Under the pieces are notes generated by a model. The model worked only from the letters and a program-made list of their open reading frames with translations, was not told the origin of the DNA and did no database searches. This document shows, in pieces, positions 17,714 to 27,137 of a stretch of DNA of 64,000 nt (positions are counted from its first letter, which is position 1; each line of letters starts with the position of its first letter). Origin of the DNA: JBFLXR01 sp040757065 (lineage in GTDB: Bacteria > Pseudomonadota > Gammaproteobacteria > Burkholderiales > Gallionellaceae); NCBI GenBank assembly GCA_040757065.1, contig JBFLXR010000003.1:118058-182057 (forward strand), in the 5' to 3' direction. A program made the translations under genes and the position numbers.

Positions 17714-18139
17714 TTAGTGCGTAGCTTCAAGTACGGCCTCCACTACTTGCCTATTGGCAAAAGCCTTAAGATTGCTCACGAAAAAATCGATGCTCGCAGG
17801 AACAGTATTGAACTTAAGCAGGACAGACTGACCAGACTCGTCGACTGAAACAGCGGGATTGACAGCACCCAAACGAGCCGTAACAGTTATATGACCGCAG
17901 CTATCAATGCATTCCAACCTTAAACAGCAATTTTCCGCAAAGTCGAGATTCACAGCATCCCCATGTACGCGCGGAAACCCAGCCAGCTTGTTTGACAGCG
18001 ACTCTAAATCATTAACGTACCCCCACCATGTTGCCTCCCCGGCAAATCGATGGTTTGATGCCACAGCTTCAAAACCGACGATTCCGTCACCGTCATCATG
18101 GCAGACAAGCGACAAGTAGAACCCTTTCATTTTCATCAT
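17714..18139 (-). CDS. Small protein of unknown function
   Basis: 141 residues, not recognised. It has no signal peptide or TM segment. Alternating hydrophobic strands (KGFYLSLVCHDD, CLRLECIDSCGHITVTARLG, SVLLKFNTVPASIDFFVSNL) suggest a beta-sheet core. The stretch FAGEATWWGYVNDLESLSNKLAGFP resembles stand-alone proteins of the DUF6228/immunity-like kind, but this is only a pattern impression. The start could be any of the first Met codons (MMKMKG). It lies between a carrier gene and the pbpG terminator and has no obvious partner. Confidence 0.6.
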   Translation of the reverse strand: MMKMKGFYLSLVCHDDGDGIVGFEAVASNHRFAGEATWWGYVNDLESLSNKLAGFPRVHGDAVNLDFAENCCLRLECIDSCGHITVTARLGAVNPAVSVDESGQSVLLKFNTVPASIDFFVSNLKAFANRQVVEAVLEATH

Positions 18140-18165
18140 TGATCAACCTGAAATGCAATCCACCT

Positions 18166-18194
18166 AAAAAAGAAAGGGGGCTTACGCCCCCTTT
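18166..18194 (-). terminator. Intrinsic terminator of pbpG
   Basis: A perfect 9-bp stem AAAGGGGGC/GCCCCCTTT with a 4-base loop, followed on the minus strand by a run of six T. It lies 18 bases after the pbpG stop. Confidence 0.88.
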
Positions 18195-18211
18195 GCTTAT
18201 CTTCACATCGT

Positions 18212-19105
18212 TTAGCCGCGGCGCGTGGTACGGTTGCGCGTATTCGCACTTTCCATCCATTTTTTGATGCGGTTGGCATCGCCGACACGGGTGTTTTTAC
18301 CCCACGAATCCAACAGCACAATCACCACCGGGCGCTGAGAAATTTTGGCTTCCATTACCAAGCAGCGTCCAGCTTCGTTGATGTAGCCGGTTTTGCTGAC
18401 GGCAATGTCCCACGATTCATTCTTCACCAACGGGTTAGTATTGACGTAGCGCATGGAGCGACGTCCGGGCAAATCCACTTCATAGGAGGTGCTGGTGGTA
18501 AAGCGACGGATCGGCTCATAAGCCTTGGCGGCCGACACCATCTTCACCAAATCCTGCGCGGTCGAAACGTTGGCGCTGTTCAGGCCGGTAGGATCGAAGA
18601 AACGGGTATCTTTCATACCGAGTTCGCGCGCCTTGGCATTCATTTTCGCCAGCGCCGCCTCGGTGCCGCCCGGATAGGTACGCGCCAGCGCGGATGCAGC
18701 GCGGTTTTCCGAGGACATCAGCGCCAGCTTGAGCAATTCGGCGCGGGTCAGCGTCATGCCGGGACGCATACGGGAATGGGTACCTTTCAGAGTATCGATA
18801 TCATGCGAGCTGATAGCGATCTCTTCATTCATTGGCAACTTAGCGTCCAGCACCACCATTGCAGTCATCAGCTTTGTAATCGAAGCAATCGGCGCAACGG
18901 TATCGGCATTTTTAGTGTAGAGCGGGCGCTGCGTTTTTTCGTCGTAAATCAATGCAATATTGGAATACAGACGCGGCGAGGAGGTTTTTTTCAAGACAGC
19001 CGCTGTCAGTTCGTCGTCGCGATCAGCCGCCGGAGCCGCAGCCCAAGCTGCTTGCGCCAGCATAACTTGCCCGGCCAACATTAAAACCCACAATTTTTTC
19101 TTCAT
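18212..19105 (-). CDS. pbpG: D-alanyl-D-alanine endopeptidase (PBP7/8)
   Basis: 297 residues from MKKKLWVLMLAGQ; the ATG at 19105 is preceded by AGGAGGATGT, so an upstream in-frame start is rejected. A cleavable signal peptide ends near AWAAA (20-24). Penicillin-binding motifs: SITK (Ser75, Lys78), SEN near 133, and KTG near 235. It trims peptidoglycan cross-links in the periplasm. Confidence 0.92.
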   Translation of the reverse strand: MKKKLWVLMLAGQVMLAQAAWAAAPAADRDDELTAAVLKKTSSPRLYSNIALIYDEKTQRPLYTKNADTVAPIASITKLMTAMVVLDAKLPMNEEIAISSHDIDTLKGTHSRMRPGMTLTRAELLKLALMSSENRAASALARTYPGGTEAALAKMNAKARELGMKDTRFFDPTGLNSANVSTAQDLVKMVSAAKAYEPIRRFTTSTSYEVDLPGRRSMRYVNTNPLVKNESWDIAVSKTGYINEAGRCLVMEAKISQRPVVIVLLDSWGKNTRVGDANRIKKWMESANTRNRTTRRG

Positions 19106-19233
19106 ACATCCTCCTGACAACCGATCCGCGCCAAGGATACCGAAATCTTCTAAGAATTCAAGGGGTGAGGCGCATCTTTTTAAGAAAATTCTGCAAAATC
19201 AGTCCCTCCTGAAATCAGAAATACCGAAATCGG

Positions 19234-21027
19234 TTATTCCAGCGAATCCGTATGTTTTTCCTGCTGCTGCAATGCCCACATTTGCGCATACACGCCACGC
19301 TTCTCCAGCAGTTCGCGGTGCGTACCGCGCTCAACGATCCGGCCTTTATCCATCACCAAAATCTGGTAGGCATCCACGATGGTGGAGAGGCGGTGCGCAA
19401 TCACCAGCGTGGTGCGGTTTTTTGACGCCATGCGCAGTTCATCCTGAATCGCCCGCTCCGATTTAGAGTCCAGCGCCGAAGTCGCCTCGTCGAAAATCAG
19501 AATGGCCGGCTGTTTCAGCATGGCGCGGGCAATCGCCACCCGCTGCTTTTCGCCGCCGGACAATTTCAAGCCGCGTTCGCCGACCAAAGTCTCATAGCCC
19601 TGCGGCAAACTCTCGATGAAGGCATGAATATGGGCCGACTGCGCGGCCTGCAATACCTCTTCGCGGCTGGCATTCGGCCGGCCATACGCAATGTTGTAGT
19701 AAATCGTATCGTTAAACAGGACTGTGTCTTGCGGCACGATGCCAATAGCCGCGCGCAGACTAGACTGGGTCGTCTCGCGGATATCCTGCCCGTCGATCAG
19801 CACGCTGCCGCGATCCACATCATAGAAACGGAACAGTAAACGCGACAAGGTGGACTTGCCCGCTCCGCTCGACCCGACCACGGCCACGGTCTTGCCTGCC
19901 GGAATCTCGAAACTGACATCGTCCAGAATCTGCCGTTCCGGGTCGTAGCCGAACGAAACATGCTCGAAACGTACCACCCCGTTTTGCAATTTCAACGGAT
20001 GCGCATGCGGTGAATCTTGTATCTCTTGATGTTCGCGCAGCAGACCGAACATCTTCTCCATATCGGCCAGCGCATTCTTAATTTCCCGGTAAACGAATCC
20101 CAAAAAATGCAGCGGCATATAGAGCTGCAACATAAAAACGTTCACCAGCACCAGATCGCCAACCGTCATCGTACCCTGTGCCACTTCGCGGGCAGCCATC
20201 AGCATCAAGACCGTGATGCCGATGGCAATGATCGTACTTTGACCCGCGTTCAATGCCGCCAGCGAGGTTTGGTTGCGCACTGCCGCGCCTTCCCACTTAT
20301 CCAGATGCTCGTCGTAACGCTGCGCTTCGTAACGTTCGTTGCTGAAATATTTCACTGTCTCGTAGTTCAGCAAACTATCGATAGCACGGGTGTTCGCCTT
20401 GGAGTCCAGATCGTTCATGGTACGGCGGAACACCATGCGCCATTCGGTGATAAACAACGTAAAAACGATATAAATGAACAGTGTTACGAAAGTTATTATG
20501 GCGTACCAAGGGTTGTATTTACTGAACAGGATAATCGCCACCAACACGATTTCGAGCAGGGTCGGCAGAATATTGAATAGCATGAAGGTCAGCAGAAAGC
20601 TGATGCCGCGCGTCCCGCGCTCGATATCCCGCGACATACCGCCGGTCTGCCGTTCCAAATGAAAACGCAGGCTCAGACTGTGCAGATGCACGAACACCTC
20701 CAAGGCCACCCGGCGAATTGCCCGCTGCGTGACTTTGGCGAAGATTGCATCGCGCAACTCGCCGAATAACGTACTGAACAACCGCAGCAAGCCATAGCCG
20801 ACGATCAGCGCCACCGGCACCGCCAGCATCGCCTGCGGTTTGCTCATCTCATCGACGACATCCTTAAGCACGAGTGGCACTGCCACATTGGCGAGTTTCG
20901 CCAGCACCAACAATACGACAACGGCGGCGACGCGTCCTTTGAACTCCAGCAGATACGGAAACAAAGTGCGGACTGCGCCCCACTCGCTCCCGGCGGACGG
21001 GATGAAAACAGTAGAAGATCGTTGCAT
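19234..21027 (-). CDS. ABC exporter, Atm1/HMT1 family (permease fused to ATPase)
   Basis: 597 residues: a six-TM domain (about 25-310), then an ATPase with Walker A GSSGAGKST, signature LSGGEKQRVAIARAML, Walker B ILIFDEATSALD and the H-loop IAHRLST. The TM region (RDIERGTRGISFLL, IDSLLNYETVKYFSNE) is characteristic of the Atm1 branch that exports glutathione-linked sulfur/metal species. The role in a genome with an isc operon close by is plausible but not shown. Confidence 0.88.
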   Translation of the reverse strand: MQRSSTVFIPSAGSEWGAVRTLFPYLLEFKGRVAAVVVLLVLAKLANVAVPLVLKDVVDEMSKPQAMLAVPVALIVGYGLLRLFSTLFGELRDAIFAKVTQRAIRRVALEVFVHLHSLSLRFHLERQTGGMSRDIERGTRGISFLLTFMLFNILPTLLEIVLVAIILFSKYNPWYAIITFVTLFIYIVFTLFITEWRMVFRRTMNDLDSKANTRAIDSLLNYETVKYFSNERYEAQRYDEHLDKWEGAAVRNQTSLAALNAGQSTIIAIGITVLMLMAAREVAQGTMTVGDLVLVNVFMLQLYMPLHFLGFVYREIKNALADMEKMFGLLREHQEIQDSPHAHPLKLQNGVVRFEHVSFGYDPERQILDDVSFEIPAGKTVAVVGSSGAGKSTLSRLLFRFYDVDRGSVLIDGQDIRETTQSSLRAAIGIVPQDTVLFNDTIYYNIAYGRPNASREEVLQAAQSAHIHAFIESLPQGYETLVGERGLKLSGGEKQRVAIARAMLKQPAILIFDEATSALDSKSERAIQDELRMASKNRTTLVIAHRLSTIVDAYQILVMDKGRIVERGTHRELLEKRGVYAQMWALQQQEKHTDSLE

Positions 21028-21091
21028 GGGAACCCCGGAAAGCCCGACCCGGTCTTACGACCGGAGCCGGGCAATGCATGAAATGCCCGAA

Positions 21092-23173
21092 TTATACCGT
21101 GACGCCCGGCTGGGCTGGCAGGCTGATTTGCTGCATCGGCTTACCGTAGTGGTAGCCCTGCGCGAAATCGACGCCCATCGTACCGAGAATAGCGGCGGTT
21201 TCTTCGTCCTCGACAAATTCTGCCACCGTCTTCAAACCGAACGCCTTCGCAACCATGTGGATGTGGTGCACCATCACACGGTCGCGCTCGTCGCGGGCGA
21301 TCTGGCGCACGAAGCTGCCTTCGATTTTGACGTAATCCACCGAGAGATACTTCAAGTACAGGAATGACGAAAATCCGCTGCCGAAATCGTCCAGCGCGAA
21401 CGCCACGCGCTGTTTGCACAACTCGTCGATCACCTCTTTGACCTGCGTCATATTGGGCAAGGCTTCGCGCTCGGTGATTTCGAGCACCAGATTGTCGCAC
21501 GCGATGCCGCGATCCGCCGCCAATTGCGGAATGGAACGCATCCACGCCACGTTGTTGAAAGTACGCGCCGACAGGTTGAAGAACATCTTCGCCTGCGGAT
21601 GCGTCTCTTTCAGCAGCGCCAAACGATCCAGCGCCTTTTCGAACACCCGCACATCGAGCTCTTTACTCATGCCAAGGCTTTCCGCCGTTTCGATGAATTG
21701 CCCCGCCGAGAACCAGACATCGCCCTCACGGATGCGCGCCAGCGACTCGAACGCGACCACCTCGCCGCTGTACACATCGACAATCGGCTGAAAGAAAGCT
21801 TCAACGCGGTCTTCACTCAAAGCACGCCGCAGAAAATCGGCCTGCCGGAAGATACTCATCTCGCTATTTTCCTCGCTGGATCCTGCGCCCAGCACCTGAT
21901 TCTTGCCGCGGCTCTTCGCCTTATACAGCACCACATCCATCGCCGTCAGCAATTCGGCTTTGGTCTTGCCGTCCAGAGGATAATTCACCACACTGAAACT
22001 ACCCGCCATACTGACTTTGCCAACCGGCAATTCAAGATTGCTGTTGCCAAGCGTATGGTGCAATTTGTGCGCCACCTGCAAGCCGCTCTCCATCGGGGTT
22101 TCCGGCAAAATGACCGCGAATTCGTCGCCGCCCAGTCGCGCCATTACATCCCCCTTGCGCAGACAAGCCTCCAGCAACAGCGCCAGTTTTTTCAGTGCCA
22201 TGTCGCCGACCGGATGGCCGTAGGTATCGTTGATGAACTTAAAATCGTCCAAATCGGCCATGATGATCGAAAACGAGTGCCCGTGGCGCTCGGCACGGAT
22301 AATTTCGTAATCGAGGAATTCTTCGAACTTACGGCGGTTATACAAGCTGGTCAGCGGATCGCGCACCGACAATTCCTGCAAACGGTAGTTGTAATCTTCC
22401 ACCGTAGACATTAATCGGTTGAAATATTCGGACAAGCGGCGCAACTCCACAATCCACTGCCCGCCCTCCACACGATGGCTCAGATTCATATCCTGTGTAA
22501 TGCGCTGAATCACGTTGACCAGATCGGAAATCGGGATCGCCACCAGATAACGCAACTTCACATACAGTGCGATGAAGACCAGCCCCAACACCAAGAAGGT
22601 ATAGCCCACAATGGAATTCAACACATAGTCGAGCGAAACCTTGATCTTGTGTACCGGATAGGTAATATCGATCACGCCGTGCACCGCCCCTTCGTATGAC
22701 TGGGTGTGACAGGTCAGACATTCCTTGGTTGCGCGCACGGGATACAGATAGCGGATCGAACCGCTGCTGGGAAACAGCGTCACGTCCTGACCGTCTTGCA
22801 GTGCCGCTTGCAAAGCGGCGTCCTGCGTAATCCGCTCATGCTCGCCAGCCATTTCGCCGAATTGTTTTTCCACCGCCGCACCACGGTAGACACGCACGGC
22901 CAAGCCTTCCGGCATGGCCGAATTCAGGCGGTCGATTACATCTTTGATTTCTTCCTTATTCCACCCCTTGCGCATGGCGGAATACAGACTTTGAAACACC
23001 AACCCGGAAGCCTGCCGCGCATCCTCGCGCGCCAGATCGTGAACGGCCCGCTCCCGCACATAACCGGACAATACGAACACCAACACGAAGGCGAAGATAA
23101 GAGACACTGCCGATAGCGCAACCAGCAGCTTCCCTAGCGTAATTTGTTTAATCAGGTTGGCGAATTGTTTCAT
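21092..23173 (-). CDS. Membrane haem-c sensor with GGDEF and EAL domains
   Basis: 693 residues. TM1 is at about 14-37, then a periplasmic domain of the DUF3365/Tll0287-like type with one c-type haem motif CLTCH (152-156), TM2 at about 188-206 and a HAMP-like linker. GGDEF is intact at 348-352, with the RKGD inhibitory site (339-342). The EAL domain starts FESLAR (Glu476; EAL is ESL here) and keeps the metal and catalytic residues (FFNLS, EITE, DDFGSG at 595, VKIEG Lys616). Both cyclic-di-GMP synthesis and breakdown are therefore possible. The haem suggests redox or gas sensing. A clear AGGGGAT ribosome site precedes the ATG. Confidence 0.92.
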   Translation of the reverse strand: MKQFANLIKQITLGKLLVALSAVSLIFAFVLVFVLSGYVRERAVHDLAREDARQASGLVFQSLYSAMRKGWNKEEIKDVIDRLNSAMPEGLAVRVYRGAAVEKQFGEMAGEHERITQDAALQAALQDGQDVTLFPSSGSIRYLYPVRATKECLTCHTQSYEGAVHGVIDITYPVHKIKVSLDYVLNSIVGYTFLVLGLVFIALYVKLRYLVAIPISDLVNVIQRITQDMNLSHRVEGGQWIVELRRLSEYFNRLMSTVEDYNYRLQELSVRDPLTSLYNRRKFEEFLDYEIIRAERHGHSFSIIMADLDDFKFINDTYGHPVGDMALKKLALLLEACLRKGDVMARLGGDEFAVILPETPMESGLQVAHKLHHTLGNSNLELPVGKVSMAGSFSVVNYPLDGKTKAELLTAMDVVLYKAKSRGKNQVLGAGSSEENSEMSIFRQADFLRRALSEDRVEAFFQPIVDVYSGEVVAFESLARIREGDVWFSAGQFIETAESLGMSKELDVRVFEKALDRLALLKETHPQAKMFFNLSARTFNNVAWMRSIPQLAADRGIACDNLVLEITEREALPNMTQVKEVIDELCKQRVAFALDDFGSGFSSFLYLKYLSVDYVKIEGSFVRQIARDERDRVMVHHIHMVAKAFGLKTVAEFVEDEETAAILGTMGVDFAQGYHYGKPMQQISLPAQPGVTV

Positions 23174-23268
23174 ATCCCCTGCCGGGTTGCATACTTCGCA
23201 AAAATATCCTACGGGATTATAGGACTATCTTGAGCGGCCCGACAATCGGAAAAACCTTACACCGCACG

Positions 23269-24441
23269 TCAGACATCGTCGTCGCCGCGCGCCTGCCCGA
23301 CCAGCCCGGTCAGCAAACGCATGAACGCATAACTCAAGCGCATCACCAGGCGCATCGCCACGCCGTGCCGACGCCACTCCGCCTGATGCACCCGTACCGC
23401 GCTGTGCGACATCTGATCGAACAAATCAGCACGCAGCGAACCCGCGAATCCCGCATCGCGAACGACCAAATTCGCCTCCCGCGCCAGCCACAGGCTGAAG
23501 GGATCGATATTCGAAGAGCCGACCGTTGCCCACTGCCCGTCGATCACGGCCACTTTGGCATGCAAGTAACTCGCCCGGTACTCGTAAATCTCCACCCCGG
23601 CGCGTAACAGCTCATCGTACAGCGCCAGCGTCGCATAGTGTTGAATACGGTATTCGACTTGCCCCTGCAACAGCAGTGTTACGCGCACCCCGCGCTGTGC
23701 TGCGCGCAAGAGCGCTTGCCGAAACCGGCGTCCCGGCAGAAAATATGCATTGGCGATCAATATTTCCTGTTGCGCTAGATTGATCGCCATCCGGTATGCA
23801 TGCTCGATGTCGCGCCGGTGGCGCACATTATCCCGAACGAGCAGCGCCACCGGCGCGGAATGTTCCGCCTCTTGCGGCTTTTGCCGCAGCCGGGGCGTAC
23901 GCCGACGACGCAGACTGCTCCAGCTTACCAAGTTCCACAAACGCCCCATTGAAGCATGGATTTGCCGAACCACATCGCCTTCGACGCGCACAGCATAATC
24001 CATGCGCGGCGCATCGGCATTCGGATGCCCGGTTAAATCGTCTGCAATATTGATGCCGCCGACAAAGGCCAACCGCTCATCCACCAACACCAGCTTGCGG
24101 TGCATGCGGCGCAGCCGGTGACGCCGTATTTTCCATCGTGCCGATTCGGGACGGTAATACAGCGCTTCCACCCCGGCTTTGCGCAAACTCTCGACCCAGT
24201 TTTGCGGTAGTGCGGCAGAACCGAAACCGTCCATCATGACATAGCAGCCTACACCCCGCCGCGCCGCGCGTTTCAATGCATCCGAAACCTGCCGACCTGT
24301 TTCGTCCGCCGCATAAATATAGGTTTCCAGATAAACGGACTGCGTTGCGGCATCGATCGCCGCAATCAATTCGGGGAAATATTCTGCGCCGTTGCGCAGC
24401 AGCTTTAAGCGGTGACCTTCTATCTCGAAGGTCTGCATCAT
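23269..24441 (-). CDS. clsB: Cardiolipin synthase B-type phospholipase D enzyme
   Basis: 390 residues with two HKD motifs: HRKLVLVDERLAFVGG (near 114) and LHAKVAVIDGQWATVGSSNID (near 300). There are no N-terminal TM segments, which fits ClsB rather than ClsA. The ATG overlaps the stop of the ybhP-like gene by 4 bases; clsB-ybhP pairing is also found in E. coli. Confidence 0.92.
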   Translation of the reverse strand: MMQTFEIEGHRLKLLRNGAEYFPELIAAIDAATQSVYLETYIYAADETGRQVSDALKRAARRGVGCYVMMDGFGSAALPQNWVESLRKAGVEALYYRPESARWKIRRHRLRRMHRKLVLVDERLAFVGGINIADDLTGHPNADAPRMDYAVRVEGDVVRQIHASMGRLWNLVSWSSLRRRRTPRLRQKPQEAEHSAPVALLVRDNVRHRRDIEHAYRMAINLAQQEILIANAYFLPGRRFRQALLRAAQRGVRVTLLLQGQVEYRIQHYATLALYDELLRAGVEIYEYRASYLHAKVAVIDGQWATVGSSNIDPFSLWLAREANLVVRDAGFAGSLRADLFDQMSHSAVRVHQAEWRRHGVAMRLVMRLSYAFMRLLTGLVGQARGDDDV

Positions 24442-25187
24442 GGCAGATGAACCTTGGCGGACAAGGCCGCATGGTCGGAAATTTTGTTCCAGGGATAGCG
24501 GGCATGCACCTCGCCGTGACGAACCTGCAAACCGCGAACGTAAATCCGGTCAAGCTGCAATACCGGCAGCCCGGAAGGGAAGCTGCGCGCCAACTTCCCC
24601 TTGCACGACTCGAACACCTCCTGCAACCCGAGTTCTTGTGCCAACAAACGGCTGGCATGGTTGCGCCAGTCGTTGAAGTCTCCGGCAATTATCAGCGGCG
24701 CCTCATCCGGTACTTCCGCGCGTATGCGCTCGACCAGTGCGCTCATTTGCAGACCGCGTCCGCGCTTGAACAGGCCGAGATGTACGCAAATACAGTGCAG
24801 CGGTACGTCGTGCTGCGGCATATCGATCTCGCAATGCAGCATGCCGCGACTCTCAAAACGGTGTGCAGAGATGTCGAGATTATCCCAATTCGAAATCGGA
24901 AAGCGGCTAAGAATCGCATTGCCGTGGTGTCCGGCATCGTAGACCGCGTTCTTGCCGTAGGCATGGTGCGGCCAAACCGCATCCGCCAGGAATTCGTATT
25001 GCGGTTGCGCCGGATAATTCTCGAAGCGCTCAGGGTGCAGACTATGCTCGCCCAACACTTCCTGCAAAAACACAATGTCGGCATTCAAATCGCACAATCG
25101 CTCACGCAGCTCGTGCAACACCATCCGCCGGTTGAAGCGCGAAAAGCCTTTATGAATGTTATATGTGGCGATGGTAAGATCGATCAT
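24438..25187 (-). CDS. Endonuclease/exonuclease/phosphatase family protein (YbhP-like)
   Basis: 249 residues, EEP fold: TIATYNIHKG at the start, FLQEV (metal Glu), GDFND near 170 and SDHAALSA at the end. It is translationally coupled to clsB, so a role in phospholipid or phosphoester turnover is inferred. It begins 11 bases after nadA. DNA repair or sphingomyelinase-like activity cannot be excluded. Confidence 0.88.
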   Translation of the reverse strand: MIDLTIATYNIHKGFSRFNRRMVLHELRERLCDLNADIVFLQEVLGEHSLHPERFENYPAQPQYEFLADAVWPHHAYGKNAVYDAGHHGNAILSRFPISNWDNLDISAHRFESRGMLHCEIDMPQHDVPLHCICVHLGLFKRGRGLQMSALVERIRAEVPDEAPLIIAGDFNDWRNHASRLLAQELGLQEVFESCKGKLARSFPSGLPVLQLDRIYVRGLQVRHGEVHARYPWNKISDHAALSAKVHLP

Positions 25188-25198
25188 ACGGTCAGCCG

Positions 25199-26281
25199 TT
25201 AAGCATTGCCGATCCCACGCGTAGGCAGGTTGATCTGTTTAGCAAAATCCAGCATGCGCTCGATACAAACCTTGGCGCGACGCCCCATTTCCGGCTCGAC
25301 CAGAATTTCGTTCCTGCCCGTTTCCAGCACCTCGGCCAAATTGCGCAAACTATTCATCGCCATCCACGGACAATGGCTGCAACTCTTACAAGTTGCGCCC
25401 GTCCCTGCGGTCGGCGCTTCGATAAACACCTTATCCGGACACAACGTGCGCATCTTATGCAGAATACCGTTGTCGGTCGCCACGATAAATTCCTTGGCAT
25501 CCATTTGCTGCGCCGCCTTGATAATCTGCGTAGTCGAACCGACCGCATCGGCCAGTTGAACAATCGCACGCGGCGATTCGGGATGCACCAGAACTTTCGC
25601 ACCGGGGTGCTTGGCCTTCAGCTCGATTAATTCTTGTGCCTTGAATTCATCATGCACGACGCAAGAGCCCTGCCACAACAACATATCGGCTCCGGTTTGC
25701 TCCTGAATATAGCTGCCCAAATGGCGATCCGGCGCCCACAAGATTTTTTTGCCCTGTTCTTTCAGGTGACGCACCACCGGCAAGGCGATCGAACTGGTCA
25801 CCATCCAATCGGCACGTGCTTTCACCGCAGCACTGGTGTTGGCGTAGACCACCACGGTACGGTCAGGATGCGCATCGCAAAAAGCGGAAAACTCATCCAC
25901 CGGACACCCCAGATCGAGCGAGCACTCGGCTTCCAGATCGGGCATCAGCACCCGTTTTTCCGGATTCAGAATCTTGGCCGTTTCGCCCATGAAACGCACC
26001 CCTGCCACCACCAGCGTTTTCGCCGGATGTTGATGTCCGAAATTCGCCATATCCAGCGAATCGGAGACCATGCCGCCGGTCGCTTCGGCCAAGTCCTGCA
26101 ATTCGGCATCCACATAGTAGTGCGCGACCAGCACTGCATCTTGCTCTTTCAACAGCCGCTTAATGCGGGCAATTAATTCCGGCTTCTCCTCTTCTCTAAC
26201 CGGTAAGGTACGCTTCGCCCACGCCTCCGAAGTCGAGCACCCCGGGTGGTCGTAGGGAATCTGAATTAAATTATCTTGCAT
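25199..26281 (-). CDS. nadA: Quinolinate synthase A
   Basis: 360 residues, the long proteobacterial form. Motifs: LVAHYYVDAELQDLAEATGG, GVRFMGETAKIL, and cysteines in LEAECSLDLGC and TCKSCSHCPWM that supply the 4Fe-4S cluster. It condenses iminoaspartate and DHAP to quinolinate for NAD. It is a client of the isc machinery. It follows nudB by 3 bases. Confidence 0.97.
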   Translation of the reverse strand: MQDNLIQIPYDHPGCSTSEAWAKRTLPVREEEKPELIARIKRLLKEQDAVLVAHYYVDAELQDLAEATGGMVSDSLDMANFGHQHPAKTLVVAGVRFMGETAKILNPEKRVLMPDLEAECSLDLGCPVDEFSAFCDAHPDRTVVVYANTSAAVKARADWMVTSSIALPVVRHLKEQGKKILWAPDRHLGSYIQEQTGADMLLWQGSCVVHDEFKAQELIELKAKHPGAKVLVHPESPRAIVQLADAVGSTTQIIKAAQQMDAKEFIVATDNGILHKMRTLCPDKVFIEAPTAGTGATCKSCSHCPWMAMNSLRNLAEVLETGRNEILVEPEMGRRAKVCIERMLDFAKQINLPTRGIGNA

Positions 26282-26284
26282 CGG

Positions 26285-26740
26285 TTATTCCTTTTTTCCT
26301 GCCCGTAGCGGCAACTCTAAAATCGCCGCACGGTTGCTCGGAGAAAACACGGCCTCTGCCGCATCCTGCCACGGCAACCACCGAAAGTTCAAGTGTTCGC
26401 GCGGCGACAGTTTGACAGGCAAATGCTCCGGTAATTCCAAACCGAAAACATGCTCGGTATTGTGGGTAGTGCCAGGCGGATAGCGATGCCGCCATTTGGC
26501 ATAAATTTCATATTCGTTCGTCACCTGCCAATCGGTCAGAACAAACCGGCACGCATCCAGACCGGTTTCTTCCCCCGCCTCGCGTATGGCCGTTTCGCGC
26601 AGCGTTTCTTCGCCATCGCGGCTACCGGTAACCGATTGCCATAACCCGGGGTGATCGGCCCGCTCCAACAACAACACATCAAGATCGCGTGTATAGATTA
26701 CCACCAGCACCGAGACTGGCTGCTTGTAACCCTGTTTCAT
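26285..26740 (-). CDS. nudB: Dihydroneopterin triphosphate diphosphatase (Nudix)
   Basis: 151 residues from the ATG at 26740, which overlaps the barstar stop (ATGA). The Nudix box is GSRDGEETLRETAIREAGEE. YKQPVSVLVVIYT at the start and FRWLPWQDAAEAVFSPSNR at the end are typical of NudB in folate synthesis. The aspS-nudB proximity is common in proteobacteria; here a barnase-barstar pair has been inserted between them. Confidence 0.9.
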   Translation of the reverse strand: MKQGYKQPVSVLVVIYTRDLDVLLLERADHPGLWQSVTGSRDGEETLRETAIREAGEETGLDACRFVLTDWQVTNEYEIYAKWRHRYPPGTTHNTEHVFGLELPEHLPVKLSPREHLNFRWLPWQDAAEAVFSPSNRAAILELPLRAGKKE

Positions 26741-27135
26741 GCGCAAATAAATATCCAGAACGGCTTACCTTGCGACGCCCAAAACGCCACGGTATCGGTC
26801 AGAATCGCCTGCAAAGTCTCATAATCCGAGTCGTTCAGACCGAAATGTTCCTCGCCATGCCCAAGCATCAACACATAGCCAGGTGCCGACACCCAAGACA
26901 AATCTCCCAGCGCATCGGCCAAAGCATCCCAGTTATTGCCAAACCACTCCGGCGCACGCACAGCTTGAGCCAGTGCCGCCAGTAGCGCCCCCTTGCCGTG
27001 CACGGCGGATAAATCCGCCTCCAGCAAAGCAAACCCTACCTGCTCTGCCGCAATCCGCACCGATTCCGGCGCACAGTTCAATTGATAAATGCCGGATTCG
27101 GCAACGTCCTGTAAACGCGAGGCGAGCTGGTCCAT
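26737..27135 (-). CDS. Barstar-family ribonuclease inhibitor
   Basis: 132 residues. The core has FALLEADLSAVHGKGALLAAL, then FPxWFGNNWDAL-like PEWFGNNWDALADAL, the barstar signature whose acidic helix plugs barnase-type active sites. No signal peptide, so it acts in the cytosol. It starts 2 bases after the ribonuclease stop, with GGGAG formed by the last codons of that gene, and ends in an ATGA overlap with nudB. The inhibitor is therefore made in step with the enzyme. Confidence 0.9.
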   Translation of the reverse strand: MDQLASRLQDVAESGIYQLNCAPESVRIAAEQVGFALLEADLSAVHGKGALLAALAQAVRAPEWFGNNWDALADALGDLSWVSAPGYVLMLGHGEEHFGLNDSDYETLQAILTDTVAFWASQGKPFWIFICA

Positions 27136-27137
27136 GT

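Noticed and set aside
26741..26746. Earlier TTG start for nudB
   Set aside because: The ATG overlapping the barstar stop is better placed and gives the conserved N-terminus.
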